This document shows positions 7,668 through 15,460 of a stretch of 50,694 nt of DNA, one piece after another. Source of the stretch: Mycolicibacterium sp. BiH015. Its GTDB lineage: Bacteria; Actinomycetota; Actinomycetes; Mycobacteriales; Mycobacteriaceae. The stretch lies in contig NZ_JAQGCZ010000022.1 of the NCBI RefSeq assembly GCF_027706845.1, positions 1-50,694 on the forward strand, in the 5' to 3' direction. Every line of letters starts with the position of its first letter. The stretch's first letter is position 1. The notes beneath the pieces were generated by a model. The model was not told the DNA's origin, searched no databases, and saw only the letters and a list, made by a program, of their open reading frames with translations. A program made the translations under genes and the position numbers.

Positions 7668-8858
7668 TTACTTATGGATCTTCGTCACGCGGCCGGCGCC
7701 GACGGTACGGCCGCCCTCGCGGATCGCGAAGCGCAGGCCCTCGTCCATGGCGACGGGCTGGATCAGCTTGACGGAGATGTCGGTGTTGTCACCGGGCATC
7801 ACCATCTCGGTGCCCTCGGGCAAGGTCACCACGCCGGTCACGTCCGTGGTACGGAAGTAGAACTGCGGACGGTAGTTGTTGAAGAACGGCGTGTGGCGGC
7901 CACCCTCGTCCTTGGACAGGATGTAGACGCTGCCGTCGAACTCGGTGTGCGGGGTGGTGGTGCCGGGCTTGACCACAACCTGGCCGCGCTCGACGTCCTC
8001 ACGCTTGATACCGCGCAGCAGCAGACCGACGTTGTCGCCGGCCTGGCCCTGGTCGAGCAGCTTGCGGAACATTTCCACACCGGTGACCGTGGTCTTGGTG
8101 GTGGACGGGCGGATGCCGACGATCTCGACTTCCTCGTTCACGTTGACCACGCCGCGCTCCACACGACCGGTGACCACAGTGCCGCGGCCGGTGATCGTGA
8201 AGACGTCCTCGACGGGCATCAGGAACGGCTTCTCGGTCTCGCGAACCGGGTCCGGGATGGACTCGTCCACGGCCTCCATGAGCTCCTCGACGGACTTGAC
8301 CCACTCCGGGTCACCCTCGAGGGCCTTGAGCGCCGACACCTTGACGACGGGGGCTTCCTCGTCGAAGTCCTGGGCGGCCAGCAGTTCGCGGACCTCCATC
8401 TCGACGAGCTCGATGAGCTCTTCGTCGTCGACCATGTCGGCCTTGTTCAGGGCGACCAGGATGTAGGGCACGCCGACCTGGCGGGCCAGCAGCACGTGCT
8501 CGCGGGTCTGCGGCATCGGACCGTCGGTGGCGGCGACCACCAGGATCGCGCCGTCCATCTGGGCGGCACCGGTGATCATGTTCTTGATGTAGTCAGCGTG
8601 ACCGGGGGCGTCCACGTGGGCGTAGTGACGCTTGTCGGTCTGGTACTCCACGTGGGAGATGTTGATCGTGATACCGCGCTGACGCTCCTCGGGCGCATTG
8701 TCGATCTGGTCGAATGCGCGCGACTCGTTCAAATCGGGGTACTTGTCGTGCAGAACCTTGGTGATTGCTGCAGTGAGAGTGGTCTTGCCGTGGTCAACGT
8801 GACCGATGGTCCCGATGTTGACGTGCGGCTTCGTCCGCTCGAACTTCGCCTTCGCCAC
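7668..8858 (-). CDS. tuf: Elongation factor Tu
   Basis: 396 residues, the full length. The GTPase that delivers aminoacyl-tRNA to the ribosome. Seen: the P-loop GHVDHGKTT near residue 20, the switch region RGITINISHVEY, DAPGHADY, the guanine motif NKAD, and the beta-barrel domains ending in GAGRVTKIHK. It is read from GTG at 8858 with AGGAGG eight bases upstream. It is the last gene of rpsL-rpsG-fusA-tuf, 85 bases after fusA, and is followed by a strong terminator. Confidence 0.99.
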   Translation of the reverse strand: MAKAKFERTKPHVNIGTIGHVDHGKTTLTAAITKVLHDKYPDLNESRAFDQIDNAPEERQRGITINISHVEYQTDKRHYAHVDAPGHADYIKNMITGAAQMDGAILVVAATDGPMPQTREHVLLARQVGVPYILVALNKADMVDDEELIELVEMEVRELLAAQDFDEEAPVVKVSALKALEGDPEWVKSVEELMEAVDESIPDPVRETEKPFLMPVEDVFTITGRGTVVTGRVERGVVNVNEEVEIVGIRPSTTKTTVTGVEMFRKLLDQGQAGDNVGLLLRGIKREDVERGQVVVKPGTTTPHTEFDGSVYILSKDEGGRHTPFFNNYRPQFYFRTTDVTGVVTLPEGTEMVMPGDNTDISVKLIQPVAMDEGLRFAIREGGRTVGAGRVTKIHK

Positions 8859-8943
8859 TTGTGTGTCCTCCTGGACTTGTTGGTGCTCTTACTAAGCAGA
8901 TGTTGACTTGTTCAGTTGTGTGGTCCTCGCGAGAGGCTACCGG

Positions 8944-11046
8944 TTACTGACCGGTGGCCTTCGCGATGATCTCCTTCGACACGTTCGCCGGGACTTCGGC
9001 GTACGAGTCGAACACCATGGAGTAGTTGGCTCGGCCCTGGGTCTTCGACCGGAGGTCTCCGACGTAGCCGAACATCTCCGACAGCGGAACCTGCGCCTTG
9101 ACGACGCGCGCACCGCTGCGCTCTTCCATGGCCTGGATCTGACCACGGCGGGAGTTCAGGTCGCCGATCACGTCACCCATGTAGTCCTCGGGGGTCGTGA
9201 CCTCGACGGCCATGATGGGCTCGAGGATGACGGGCTGGGCAGCCTGCGCCGCCTTCTTCAGCACCTGCGAGCCGGCCACCTTGAACGCCATTTCCGACGA
9301 GTCGACCTCGTGGAAAGCACCGTCGAGCAGGGTGACCTTGATGTTCACCAGCGGGTAGCCGGCGAGCACGCCGTACTGCATCGCGTCCTGCGCACCCGCA
9401 TCCACCGACGGGATGTACTCGCGCGGGATGCGGCCACCGGTGACCTTGTTCTCGAACTCGTAGGTCGCACCGTCCTCGCCGGAGAACGGCTCGAGATCGA
9501 TGAGCACCTTGGCGAACTGGCCGGAGCCACCCGTCTGCTTCTTGTGGGTGTACTCGACCTTCTCGACCTTGCGGCGGATCGTCTCACGGTAGGCCACCTG
9601 CGGCTTGCCCACGTTGGCCTCGACCTTGAACTCGCGACGCATGCGGTCGACCAGGATGTCCAGGTGGAGCTCGCCCATGCCGCCGATGACGGTCTGGCCG
9701 GTCTCCTGGTCCAGGTGCACCTTGAACGTCGGATCTTCTTCGGCGAGCTTCTGGATCGCGGTGCCCAGCTTCTCCTGGTCGCTCTTGGTCTTGGGCTCGA
9801 TCGCGACCTCGATGACCGGGTCCGGGAACGTCATCGACTCGAGCACGATCTGCTGGTTCGGATCGCTCAGGGTGTCACCGGTGGTGGTGTCCTTGAGGCC
9901 GATCACGGCGTAGATGTGGCCGGCGGACGCCGTCTCGACCGGGTTCTCCTTGTTCGAGTGCATCTGGAACAGCTTGCCCAGCCGCTCCTTCTTGCCCTTG
10001 GTCGAGTTGACGACCTGCGAACCGGAGTCGACCTTGCCGGAGTAGACGCGCACGTAGGTCAGCTTGCCGAAGAACGGGTGCGTGGCGACCTTGAACGCCA
10101 GCCCGGAGAACGGCTCGTCGGCCGACGGCTTGCGCGAGATGATCTCGTCTTCCTTGCCGGGGACGTGTCCCTCGGCGGCCGGCACGTCCAGCGGGTTCGG
10201 CAGGTAGTCGATGACCGCGTCGAGCATGGGCTGCACACCCTTGTTCTTGAACGCGGACCCGCACAGCACCGGGTAGCCCTGGCTGGAGATGGTCAGCTTG
10301 CGCAGACCGGCCTTGATCTCCTCGGTGGTGAGCTCTTCGCCGCCCAGGTACTTCTCCATGAGATCGTCGTCCGTCTCGGCGACGGCCTCGATCATCGCGG
10401 TGCGGTACTCCTCGGCCTTCTCCTGCAGATCGGCCGGGATCTCGACGGTGTCGTACTTCTCGCCGAGCTTCGTCTCGCCCCGCCACACCTTGGCCTTCAT
10501 CTCGACCAGGTCGACCACGCCCTCGAAGTCGCCTTCGGAGCCGATCGGCAGCTGGATCGGGACGACGTTGGCGCCGAGCCGGTCCTTCATCGTCTGCACC
10601 GAGAAGTAGAAGTCGGCGCCCAGCTTGTCCATCTTGTTGACGAAGCAGATGCGCGGCACGTCGTACTTGTCGGCCTGACGCCAGACCTGCTCGGACTGCG
10701 GCTCCACGCCCTCTTTGCCGTCGAACACAGCCACGGCGCCGTCGAGCACGCGCAGCGAGCGCTCCACCTCGACGGTGAAGTCGACGTGTCCGGGGGTGTC
10801 GATGATGTTGATCTGGTTGTCGTTCCAGAAGCAGGTGGTCGCAGCCGAGGTGATCGTGATACCCCGCTCCTGCTCCTGCTCCATCCAGTCCATCGTGGCG
10901 GCGCCGTCGTGCACCTCACCGATCTTGTAGCTGATACCGGTGTAGAAGAGGATGCGCTCGGTTGTCGTCGTCTTGCCGGCATCGATGTGCGCCATGATGC
11001 CGATGTTGCGGACCTTCGTGAGGTCGGTCAGCACGTCCTGTGCCAC
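8944..11046 (-). CDS. fusA: Elongation factor G
   Basis: 700 residues, full length. The translocation GTPase: P-loop AHIDAGKTTTTER, the G2/G3 motifs RGITITSAAT and DTPGHVDF, and the guanine motif NKMDKLGAD, followed by domains II-V (for example GSGQFAKV and the C-terminal GYVGDLRSKTQGRANYSM). The start is GTG 11046. It is the third gene of the str operon, 79 bases after rpsG. It is the classical EF-G1 type rather than the FusA2 paralogue, judged by operon position and the conserved GTPase motifs. Confidence 0.99.
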   Translation of the reverse strand: MAQDVLTDLTKVRNIGIMAHIDAGKTTTTERILFYTGISYKIGEVHDGAATMDWMEQEQERGITITSAATTCFWNDNQINIIDTPGHVDFTVEVERSLRVLDGAVAVFDGKEGVEPQSEQVWRQADKYDVPRICFVNKMDKLGADFYFSVQTMKDRLGANVVPIQLPIGSEGDFEGVVDLVEMKAKVWRGETKLGEKYDTVEIPADLQEKAEEYRTAMIEAVAETDDDLMEKYLGGEELTTEEIKAGLRKLTISSQGYPVLCGSAFKNKGVQPMLDAVIDYLPNPLDVPAAEGHVPGKEDEIISRKPSADEPFSGLAFKVATHPFFGKLTYVRVYSGKVDSGSQVVNSTKGKKERLGKLFQMHSNKENPVETASAGHIYAVIGLKDTTTGDTLSDPNQQIVLESMTFPDPVIEVAIEPKTKSDQEKLGTAIQKLAEEDPTFKVHLDQETGQTVIGGMGELHLDILVDRMRREFKVEANVGKPQVAYRETIRRKVEKVEYTHKKQTGGSGQFAKVLIDLEPFSGEDGATYEFENKVTGGRIPREYIPSVDAGAQDAMQYGVLAGYPLVNIKVTLLDGAFHEVDSSEMAFKVAGSQVLKKAAQAAQPVILEPIMAVEVTTPEDYMGDVIGDLNSRRGQIQAMEERSGARVVKAQVPLSEMFGYVGDLRSKTQGRANYSMVFDSYAEVPANVSKEIIAKATGQ

Positions 11047-11125
11047 GGCTAAATTCCCACTCTTTCGCTTGCTTGTCGGGTGTTCTGTTGCACCGCGCGA
11101 TCAGCACTGACCGCGCGGTGTGCAA

Positions 11126-11596
11126 TCACCAGCGGTAGTGCGCGAAGGCGCGGTTGGCCTCGGCCATCTTGTGGGTGTCTTCACGTCGCTTGACGGCGGC
11201 ACCCAGGCCGTTGCTGGCATCGAGGATCTCGTTGGCCAGGCGCTCGACCATGGTCTTCTCGCGACGAGCCTTGGAGAAGCTGACCAGCCAGCGCAGGGCC
11301 AGCGTGACCGAACGGTCGGGGCGGACCTCGACCGGAACCTGGTACGTCGCGCCACCGACACGGCGGCTGCGGACCTCCAGGGCCGGCTTGACGTTGTCGA
11401 GGGCGCGCTTGAGGGTCACCACCGGATCGGTGCCGGTCTTGTCGCGAGCCTGCTCCAGCGCACCATAAACAATGCGCTCAGCCAGAGATTTCTTCCCGTC
11501 GAGCAGGACTTTGTTGACCAGTTGGGTCACCAGCTGGGATCCGTAGACCGGATCGTTGACCAGCGGACGCTTGGGTGCGGGGCCCTTGCGCGGCAT
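11126..11596 (-). CDS. rpsG: 30S ribosomal protein S7
   Basis: 156 residues, full length. It begins MPRKGPAPKRPLVNDPVYGS and ends KMAEANRAFAHYRW, the typical actinobacterial S7. It binds the 3' major domain of 16S rRNA near the exit site and in other bacteria can control its own operon. Its ATG overlaps the rpsL stop by one base (TGATG), so the two are translationally coupled. Confidence 0.99.
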   Translation of the reverse strand: MPRKGPAPKRPLVNDPVYGSQLVTQLVNKVLLDGKKSLAERIVYGALEQARDKTGTDPVVTLKRALDNVKPALEVRSRRVGGATYQVPVEVRPDRSVTLALRWLVSFSKARREKTMVERLANEILDASNGLGAAVKRREDTHKMAEANRAFAHYRW

Positions 11597-11970
11597 CAGC
11601 TCTTCTCCTTCTTGGCGCCGTAACGGCTACGTGCTTGCTTGCGGTTCTTGACGCCCTGGGTGTCCAGCGAGCCGCGGATGATCTTGTAGCGCACGCCGGG
11701 GAGGTCCTTCACACGGCCGCCACGCACCAGCACCATCGAGTGCTCCTGCAGGTTGTGACCCTCACCCGGGATGTAGGCGGTGACCTCGACCGCGCTGGTC
11801 AGGCGCACGCGTGCCACCTTGCGAAGCGCCGAGTTCGGCTTCTTCGGGGTGGTCGTGTACACGCGAGTGCACACGCCGCGACGCTGCGGGCTGCCCTTGA
11901 GGGCCGCGGTCTTCACCTTGGCGACCTTGTCGCGGCGACCCTTACGGACCAGCTGGTTGATGGTTGGCAT
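11596..11970 (-). CDS. rpsL: 30S ribosomal protein S12
   Basis: 124 residues, full length, beginning MPTINQLVRKGRRDK. S12 is part of the decoding centre. The two positions at which substitution gives streptomycin resistance in mycobacteria are wild-type: Lys43 (in TTPKKPNSAL) and Lys88 (in RGGRVKDLPG). It is the first gene of the str operon, behind a leader of about 240 bases from the candidate promoter at 12218-12245. Confidence 0.99.
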   Translation of the reverse strand: MPTINQLVRKGRRDKVAKVKTAALKGSPQRRGVCTRVYTTTPKKPNSALRKVARVRLTSAVEVTAYIPGEGHNLQEHSMVLVRGGRVKDLPGVRYKIIRGSLDTQGVKNRKQARSRYGAKKEKS

Positions 11971-12261
11971 GTACCGGCTTTCTGTGTTTCTCGTCGTGCT
12001 GACGTCGTGTGCTCTTAAGTTCTCTGTACTGCTGTTATGCCCGCGCTGGTTCCCCCGCGGCCGGGCGTGTCGCACGCGTCCGCCGCGGCTTCTCGGATAG
12101 TTTCCAAGGCACCCCACGAGGCGGGACATGCGAATTGGCCCGGCGTGCAGGCATGCTTGAACTCGCGGGATAGGCCCCATGAACTCAAGCGCCTTTAACT
12201 GCCAGGCACGAACGTCCACAATACCAGGGCGGCATACCTCGACAAAACCCGCTGACCTGCG
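11971..12261 (-). other. Intergenic leader of the str operon
   Basis: 291 bases without a gene. The part next to rpsL is the presumed 5' untranslated leader. A short inverted repeat (GCTTGA ... TCAAGC) lies near 12153-12190 and could fold in the transcript. No known riboswitch was recognised. Confidence 0.5.
12218..12245 (-). promoter_or_regulatory. Candidate promoter of rpsL-rpsG-fusA-tuf
   Basis: On the minus strand TTGTCG (12245-12240) and TATTGT (12223-12218) are 16 bases apart, and the -10 is preceded by TGG, giving an extended -10. The predicted start near 12211 gives a leader of about 240 bases. Confidence 0.45.
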
Positions 12262-12840
12262 TTATCTGGACTTCATTCCCGCGGCCAGCCGCATCACCAT
12301 GTCGGTGAACACCGCATCGGTGTCGATGCCGCTCATCACCCCGGTCATCTCCAGCAGCACGAACCCGTGCATCGCCGACCAGAACTCCAGCGCGGCATAG
12401 AACGCAGACTCGTCATCGAGTCCGTAGGACGCCAGCACGGCGATCACGGGCGCGGCCGCAGCGCGGGTGACCTCGGTGAACTCGGGGTCCTCGCCCCCGC
12501 CCAGCGGCATCCGGGTGAACGCCGAGTACCGGCCCGGGTGATGGTGGGCATAGCTGCGGTAAGCGCTGGCCATCACGACCACCGCGTCGTCGGGGCTGCG
12601 GCCCTGGCCGACGGTGTTCAGCATCTCGATGATGTCACCGACCACGCGCATCCGGACCGTGCGGCGCAGGTCGTCGAGGCTGTGCACGTGGTTGTACAGC
12701 GAGGGGCCCTTGGTGCCGAGCTGGTTGGCCAGCGCGTTGATCGTCAGTGCGTCCCAGCCCTCCCGGTCCAGGAACGTCAGCGCGGCGTTGACGATGGAGT
12801 CACGGCTCAGCTTCGCCGAACGCGGCGGCCGAGTTGCCAT
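12262..12840 (-). CDS. TetR-family transcriptional regulator
   Basis: 192 residues. The N-terminal helix-turn-helix reads LSRDSIVNAALTFLDREGWDALTINALANQLGTKGPSLYNHVHSLDDL in pattern, followed by a ligand-binding helical domain in which YRSYAHHHPGRYSAFTRMP resembles the TetR_C/WHG type. The inducer is unknown. It is on the same strand as and directly upstream of rpsL, the place held by the TetR gene Rv0681 in M. tuberculosis. Its own stop lies 17 bases from the candidate str promoter, so the two are closely packed. Confidence 0.85.
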   Translation of the reverse strand: MATRPPRSAKLSRDSIVNAALTFLDREGWDALTINALANQLGTKGPSLYNHVHSLDDLRRTVRMRVVGDIIEMLNTVGQGRSPDDAVVVMASAYRSYAHHHPGRYSAFTRMPLGGGEDPEFTEVTRAAAAPVIAVLASYGLDDESAFYAALEFWSAMHGFVLLEMTGVMSGIDTDAVFTDMVMRLAAGMKSR

Positions 12841-12898
12841 GTCCCGCCCCCTCGGATCGTTCAGGTCACCCAGGGTTGTGCCGGGCCAGCGAGCAACT

Positions 12899-13435
12899 CT
12901 AGTTCACGCGCTGTTGGCTGAGCTCGGCCAGTTGCTCGATGATCGAGCACAGATCGGGCATGGTCTGCGAGTTCATCGTCTGGATCGACCAGGTGATCAC
13001 GTCGCCGCCCTTGGCCACGTAGATGCTGCAGGCCGTGTCGTCGTAGGCCTTGAAGCCCTTGTTGTCGTCGATCGACAGCTCGGTCAGCGTCCGGCCTGCG
13101 AGTTGCTCGAGTTCGCGCTCGGTGTCCATGTCACTGCCGCGGTACCACCACGTCGAGATGCCCATGCCCGCACCGAAGTTGTCGATCATCGAGTCTTCCT
13201 GCCAGAAGCAGCCTGCGTCGCTGACCACCGCCGGGACGAACAGGTCGGATCCGGCGGCCGCCGCGACGTCGGCATCGGTGACGCCGTTGCAGTCCACGCT
13301 CTGGAAGCCCTCCCCCGGCGGTTGCGCACCGGCGGTCGGGCTCGGTTCGTCGGCCTGGTCCGTGCCGCCGCAGCCGGCGAGCAGCGCGCCCAGGATCAGC
13401 GCCGCGCCGAGGCGGGCAGTGGTCTTGGTGCCCAT
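12899..13435 (-). CDS. DUF3558-type lipoprotein (second of a pair)
   Basis: 178 residues from ATG 13435. A lipoprotein signal peptide with lipobox LLAGC (MGTKTTARLGAALILGALLAGCGG) is followed by a ~150-residue domain with the DUF3558 look: an early Cys (SVDCNGVTDADV), a second (SDAGCFWQE), late Cys residues, and W in STWWYRGS. The function of the family is unknown; it is common on mycobacterial cell envelopes. I start at 13435 rather than further upstream because that puts the positive N-terminus directly before the hydrophobic core. The start lies one base after the stop of the next gene, so they form an operon of two paralogues. Confidence 0.75.
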   Translation of the reverse strand: MGTKTTARLGAALILGALLAGCGGTDQADEPSPTAGAQPPGEGFQSVDCNGVTDADVAAAAGSDLFVPAVVSDAGCFWQEDSMIDNFGAGMGISTWWYRGSDMDTERELEQLAGRTLTELSIDDNKGFKAYDDTACSIYVAKGGDVITWSIQTMNSQTMPDLCSIIEQLAELSQQRVN

Positions 13436-13436
13436 G

Positions 13437-13991
13437 TCACAGGTCCGACCGCAGCGTGGCCGACAGCAGCTTCTCGGCATCGAGACAGGGGTCACCGGCG
13501 GATTGTCCGCGGTACTGGACCCACCAGCTCAGCACACCGCTCCCGGCGGCGGCGGTGGCCGAGCAGGCGGCTCCGGTGGTGTCGCGGCGCGCGAAGAACG
13601 CCTTGTGCCGTTCCACCACGACGTCGGTGATCGCGGCGCCCCGAGCGCCGGCGACTGCGCGCTCACGTTCCAGGCTGCCCGCATCGAACCACGAGAAGAC
13701 GACGTCGATGGTCACGGCCTCGCCGCCGGAACCGCGCATCAAGATGTACTGGCACACCGCCCCGCTGAACGGCCGTGTCACCTCGTCGGCGCCCAGGGTG
13801 GCCTGCACCGTCGTGTTGTCGAGAAGACCGCACCGGTCGTCGACGTAGCCGTAGCTGCGGTCCGGATCGGGAACGCCAGGATCGGACCGTTGCGCCGTCC
13901 CGGTGACGGTCTGCGCGCAGCCCGCCGCGGCCGCCGTCACCGTGACCGCCGCCATCGAGGAAACTGCCACACGGCCTACACGCTGGAGCAT
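13437..13991 (-). CDS. DUF3558-type lipoprotein (first of a pair)
   Basis: 184 residues. The signal peptide has lipobox AAAGC (VTVTAAAAGCAQTVTG). The mature part has the same Cys spacing as its neighbour: DDRCGLLDNTTVQATLG, GAVCQYILMRGSGG, a W-containing strand VFSWFDAGSLERERA and a late Cys (GDPCLDAEKLL). It is DUF3558-like with unknown function, lipid-anchored outside the membrane. It shares an operon with the downstream paralogue (one base apart) and diverges from the DUF3060 gene at 14059. Confidence 0.75.
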   Translation of the reverse strand: MLQRVGRVAVSSMAAVTVTAAAAGCAQTVTGTAQRSDPGVPDPDRSYGYVDDRCGLLDNTTVQATLGADEVTRPFSGAVCQYILMRGSGGEAVTIDVVFSWFDAGSLERERAVAGARGAAITDVVVERHKAFFARRDTTGAACSATAAAGSGVLSWWVQYRGQSAGDPCLDAEKLLSATLRSDL

Positions 13992-14046
13992 CGCTGCTCA
14001 CGCTACTCGTCTCCGAGAACCCCGACAGTCCAAGCAGATGACGTCG

Positions 14047-14061
14047 TAGGCTGCCCCTGTG
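14047..14061 (+). promoter_or_regulatory. Candidate -10 box giving a leaderless DUF3060 mRNA
   Basis: TAGGCT at 14047-14052 is followed after six bases by the GTG start at 14059, with no Shine-Dalgarno sequence. The spacing suggests transcription begins at or next to the start codon. Confidence 0.35.
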
Positions 14062-14448
14062 ACTGCAACGGCTGTTGGACGAGTGGTGGCTGTCGGTGTG
14101 CTCGCGGTGTCGGCGACGCTGATGTCGACATCCCCTGCGACATCCCCCGTCGCCCGCGCAGAGAACGGCGACACCCACATCACGGGTCAGGGCATCACCC
14201 GGACCCTGGACTGCGGTGGCGCCACGCTGTTCGTCATGGGCACCGGCAACCAGGTCTTCGCCCTCGGCAACTGCTATGCGGTGACGGTGCAGGGTTCGTC
14301 GAATGTGGTCATCGCCGACAACGTCGTCAACGACATCACCGTTTACGGCTTCGACCAGACCGTCTTCTACAAGAACGGCACGCCGTTCGTCTGGGACCGC
14401 GGCCGCGAACTGGGGATGACGAACCGTATCGATCGGGTACCCGCCTAA
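14059..14448 (+). CDS. Exported DUF3060-domain protein
   Basis: 129 residues from GTG 14059. The signal peptide VVAVGVLAVSATLMSTSPATSPVARA is followed by short beta-strand repeats of the DUF3060 type: GQGITRTLDCGGATLFVMGTG, then NQVFALGNCYAVTVQG, then SNVVIADNVVNDITVYG, then FDQTVFYKNGTP. The pattern resembles a small right-handed beta-helix with one Cys pair. The function is unknown. It pairs with the DUF3060 lipoprotein 2 bases downstream. Gene order (divergent from the TetR/rpsL side) suggests the Rv0680c position. Confidence 0.72.
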   Translation: MTATAVGRVVAVGVLAVSATLMSTSPATSPVARAENGDTHITGQGITRTLDCGGATLFVMGTGNQVFALGNCYAVTVQGSSNVVIADNVVNDITVYGFDQTVFYKNGTPFVWDRGRELGMTNRIDRVPA

Positions 14449-14450
14449 CC

Positions 14451-14852
14451 ATGTCTTCTCCGCGCGTCGCTGTCCTTGGTTGCCTCGGCTTGGTCGTCGC
14501 GCTCTCGGCGGGGTGCGGTTCCGGCGGCGACGGCTCCGATCCGACGGTCACGGCGGGGTCCTCGGGCGCCCAGGTCGAGATCGGCAACACGATCAACTAC
14601 GGGTCGTTCGGCACGACCGCCGACATCGACTGCGCCGACGGTAAAGCGCTCAACGTCGGCGGGTCGAACAACACGCTGACGGTCGCGGGCACGTGCACCA
14701 ACGTCAATGTCGGCGGCGCCGACAACAAGATCACCTTCGAACGCGTCGAGGCCGAGCTGTCCGTCGTCGGCATCAACAACACCGTCACCTACCGCGACGG
14801 CGATCCGACGATCAACGACACGGGCAGCAACAACAGCATCACCAAGGGCTGA
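14451..14852 (+). CDS. DUF3060-domain lipoprotein
   Basis: 133 residues. The lipobox is LSAGC (VVALSAGCGSGGDGS). The mature part is a run of Asn/Thr-rich beta repeats (GNTINYGSFGTTADIDC, NVGGSNNTLTVAGTC, NVNVGGADNKITFERV, SVVGINNTVTYRDG, INDTGSNNSIT), the DUF3060 signature, with two Cys that probably pair. The start is ATG 14451, two bases after the upstream stop. It fits the position of the lipoprotein Rv0679c. The role in the envelope is unknown. Confidence 0.78.
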   Translation: MSSPRVAVLGCLGLVVALSAGCGSGGDGSDPTVTAGSSGAQVEIGNTINYGSFGTTADIDCADGKALNVGGSNNTLTVAGTCTNVNVGGADNKITFERVEAELSVVGINNTVTYRDGDPTINDTGSNNSITKG

Positions 14853-14866
14853 CCTTCCGCGCCTAT

Positions 14867-14883
14867 TTGGCGTACATTGGCGT
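14867..14883 (+). promoter_or_regulatory. Direct repeat over the TetR gene promoter
   Basis: TTGGCGT occurs at 14867-14873 and 14877-14883, ten bases apart (one helical turn), around a TACATT -10-like box at 14873-14878 just before the ATG at 14888. It is a candidate autoregulatory site for the TetR-family gene. Confidence 0.35.
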
Positions 14884-14887
14884 GGAC

Positions 14888-15460
14888 ATGAAAACGCGCA
14901 GGTATGAGATGGCCGCGCGCCAGCAGGCCAAGGACGCGACGCGGGAGGCGATTCTCGCCGCCGCGGTCGACGCAATCATGGCCGCGAAATCCTTCGACAT
15001 CACGTTGCCCGCCGTCGCACAGCGAGCAGGCGTCACCGTGAAAACCGTGCTGCGACATTTCGGCAACCGCGAGACCATGATCGACGCGGCGTGGTCGCGC
15101 GCGTACCAGGACGTCCTCGACGAGCGCACCCCGCCGTCGGGCAACCCCGGTGACGCACTCCGCGTGTTGATCGCCCACTACGAACGCCGCGGTGACCTGG
15201 TGCTGGCCATCCTCGCCGACGCCGACGACCCCCGCGCGCAGCAGATGAGCGCCACCGGCCGACTGGCGCATCGGGAGTGGGTCGAGAACGTGTTCGACGC
15301 CGCGTTGCCTGCCGATCCGGCGCGACGCACCCGGCTCATCGACGTCCTCGTCGTCGCGACCGACGTCTACGCCTGGAAGCTACTGCGGCGCGATCGCGCC
15401 CTGTCCGTCGACGATGTCCACGACAGGATGACGATGATGACCGAATCGGTGCTGCGGTGA
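14888..15460 (+). CDS. TetR-family transcriptional regulator
   Basis: 190 residues from ATG 14888. The N-terminal TetR HTH reads ATREAILAAAVDAIMAAKSFDITLPAVAQ..., with a second half VTVKTVLRHFGNRETMIDAAW. A helical ligand-binding domain follows, with no recognised ligand. It overlaps the glycosyltransferase by two bases (GTGA), so both are translated together; control of its own two-gene operon is the simplest reading. In M. tuberculosis this interval holds the MmpS5-MmpL5 efflux genes and the MarR-type regulator Rv0678, none of which is here. Confidence 0.83.
   Translation: MKTRRYEMAARQQAKDATREAILAAAVDAIMAAKSFDITLPAVAQRAGVTVKTVLRHFGNRETMIDAAWSRAYQDVLDERTPPSGNPGDALRVLIAHYERRGDLVLAILADADDPRAQQMSATGRLAHREWVENVFDAALPADPARRTRLIDVLVVATDVYAWKLLRRDRALSVDDVHDRMTMMTESVLR

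Noticed and set aside
8908..11052. A 714-residue open frame antisense to fusA
   Set aside because: It mirrors a strongly conserved gene; long antisense frames are expected from GC-rich third positions and no family is seen.
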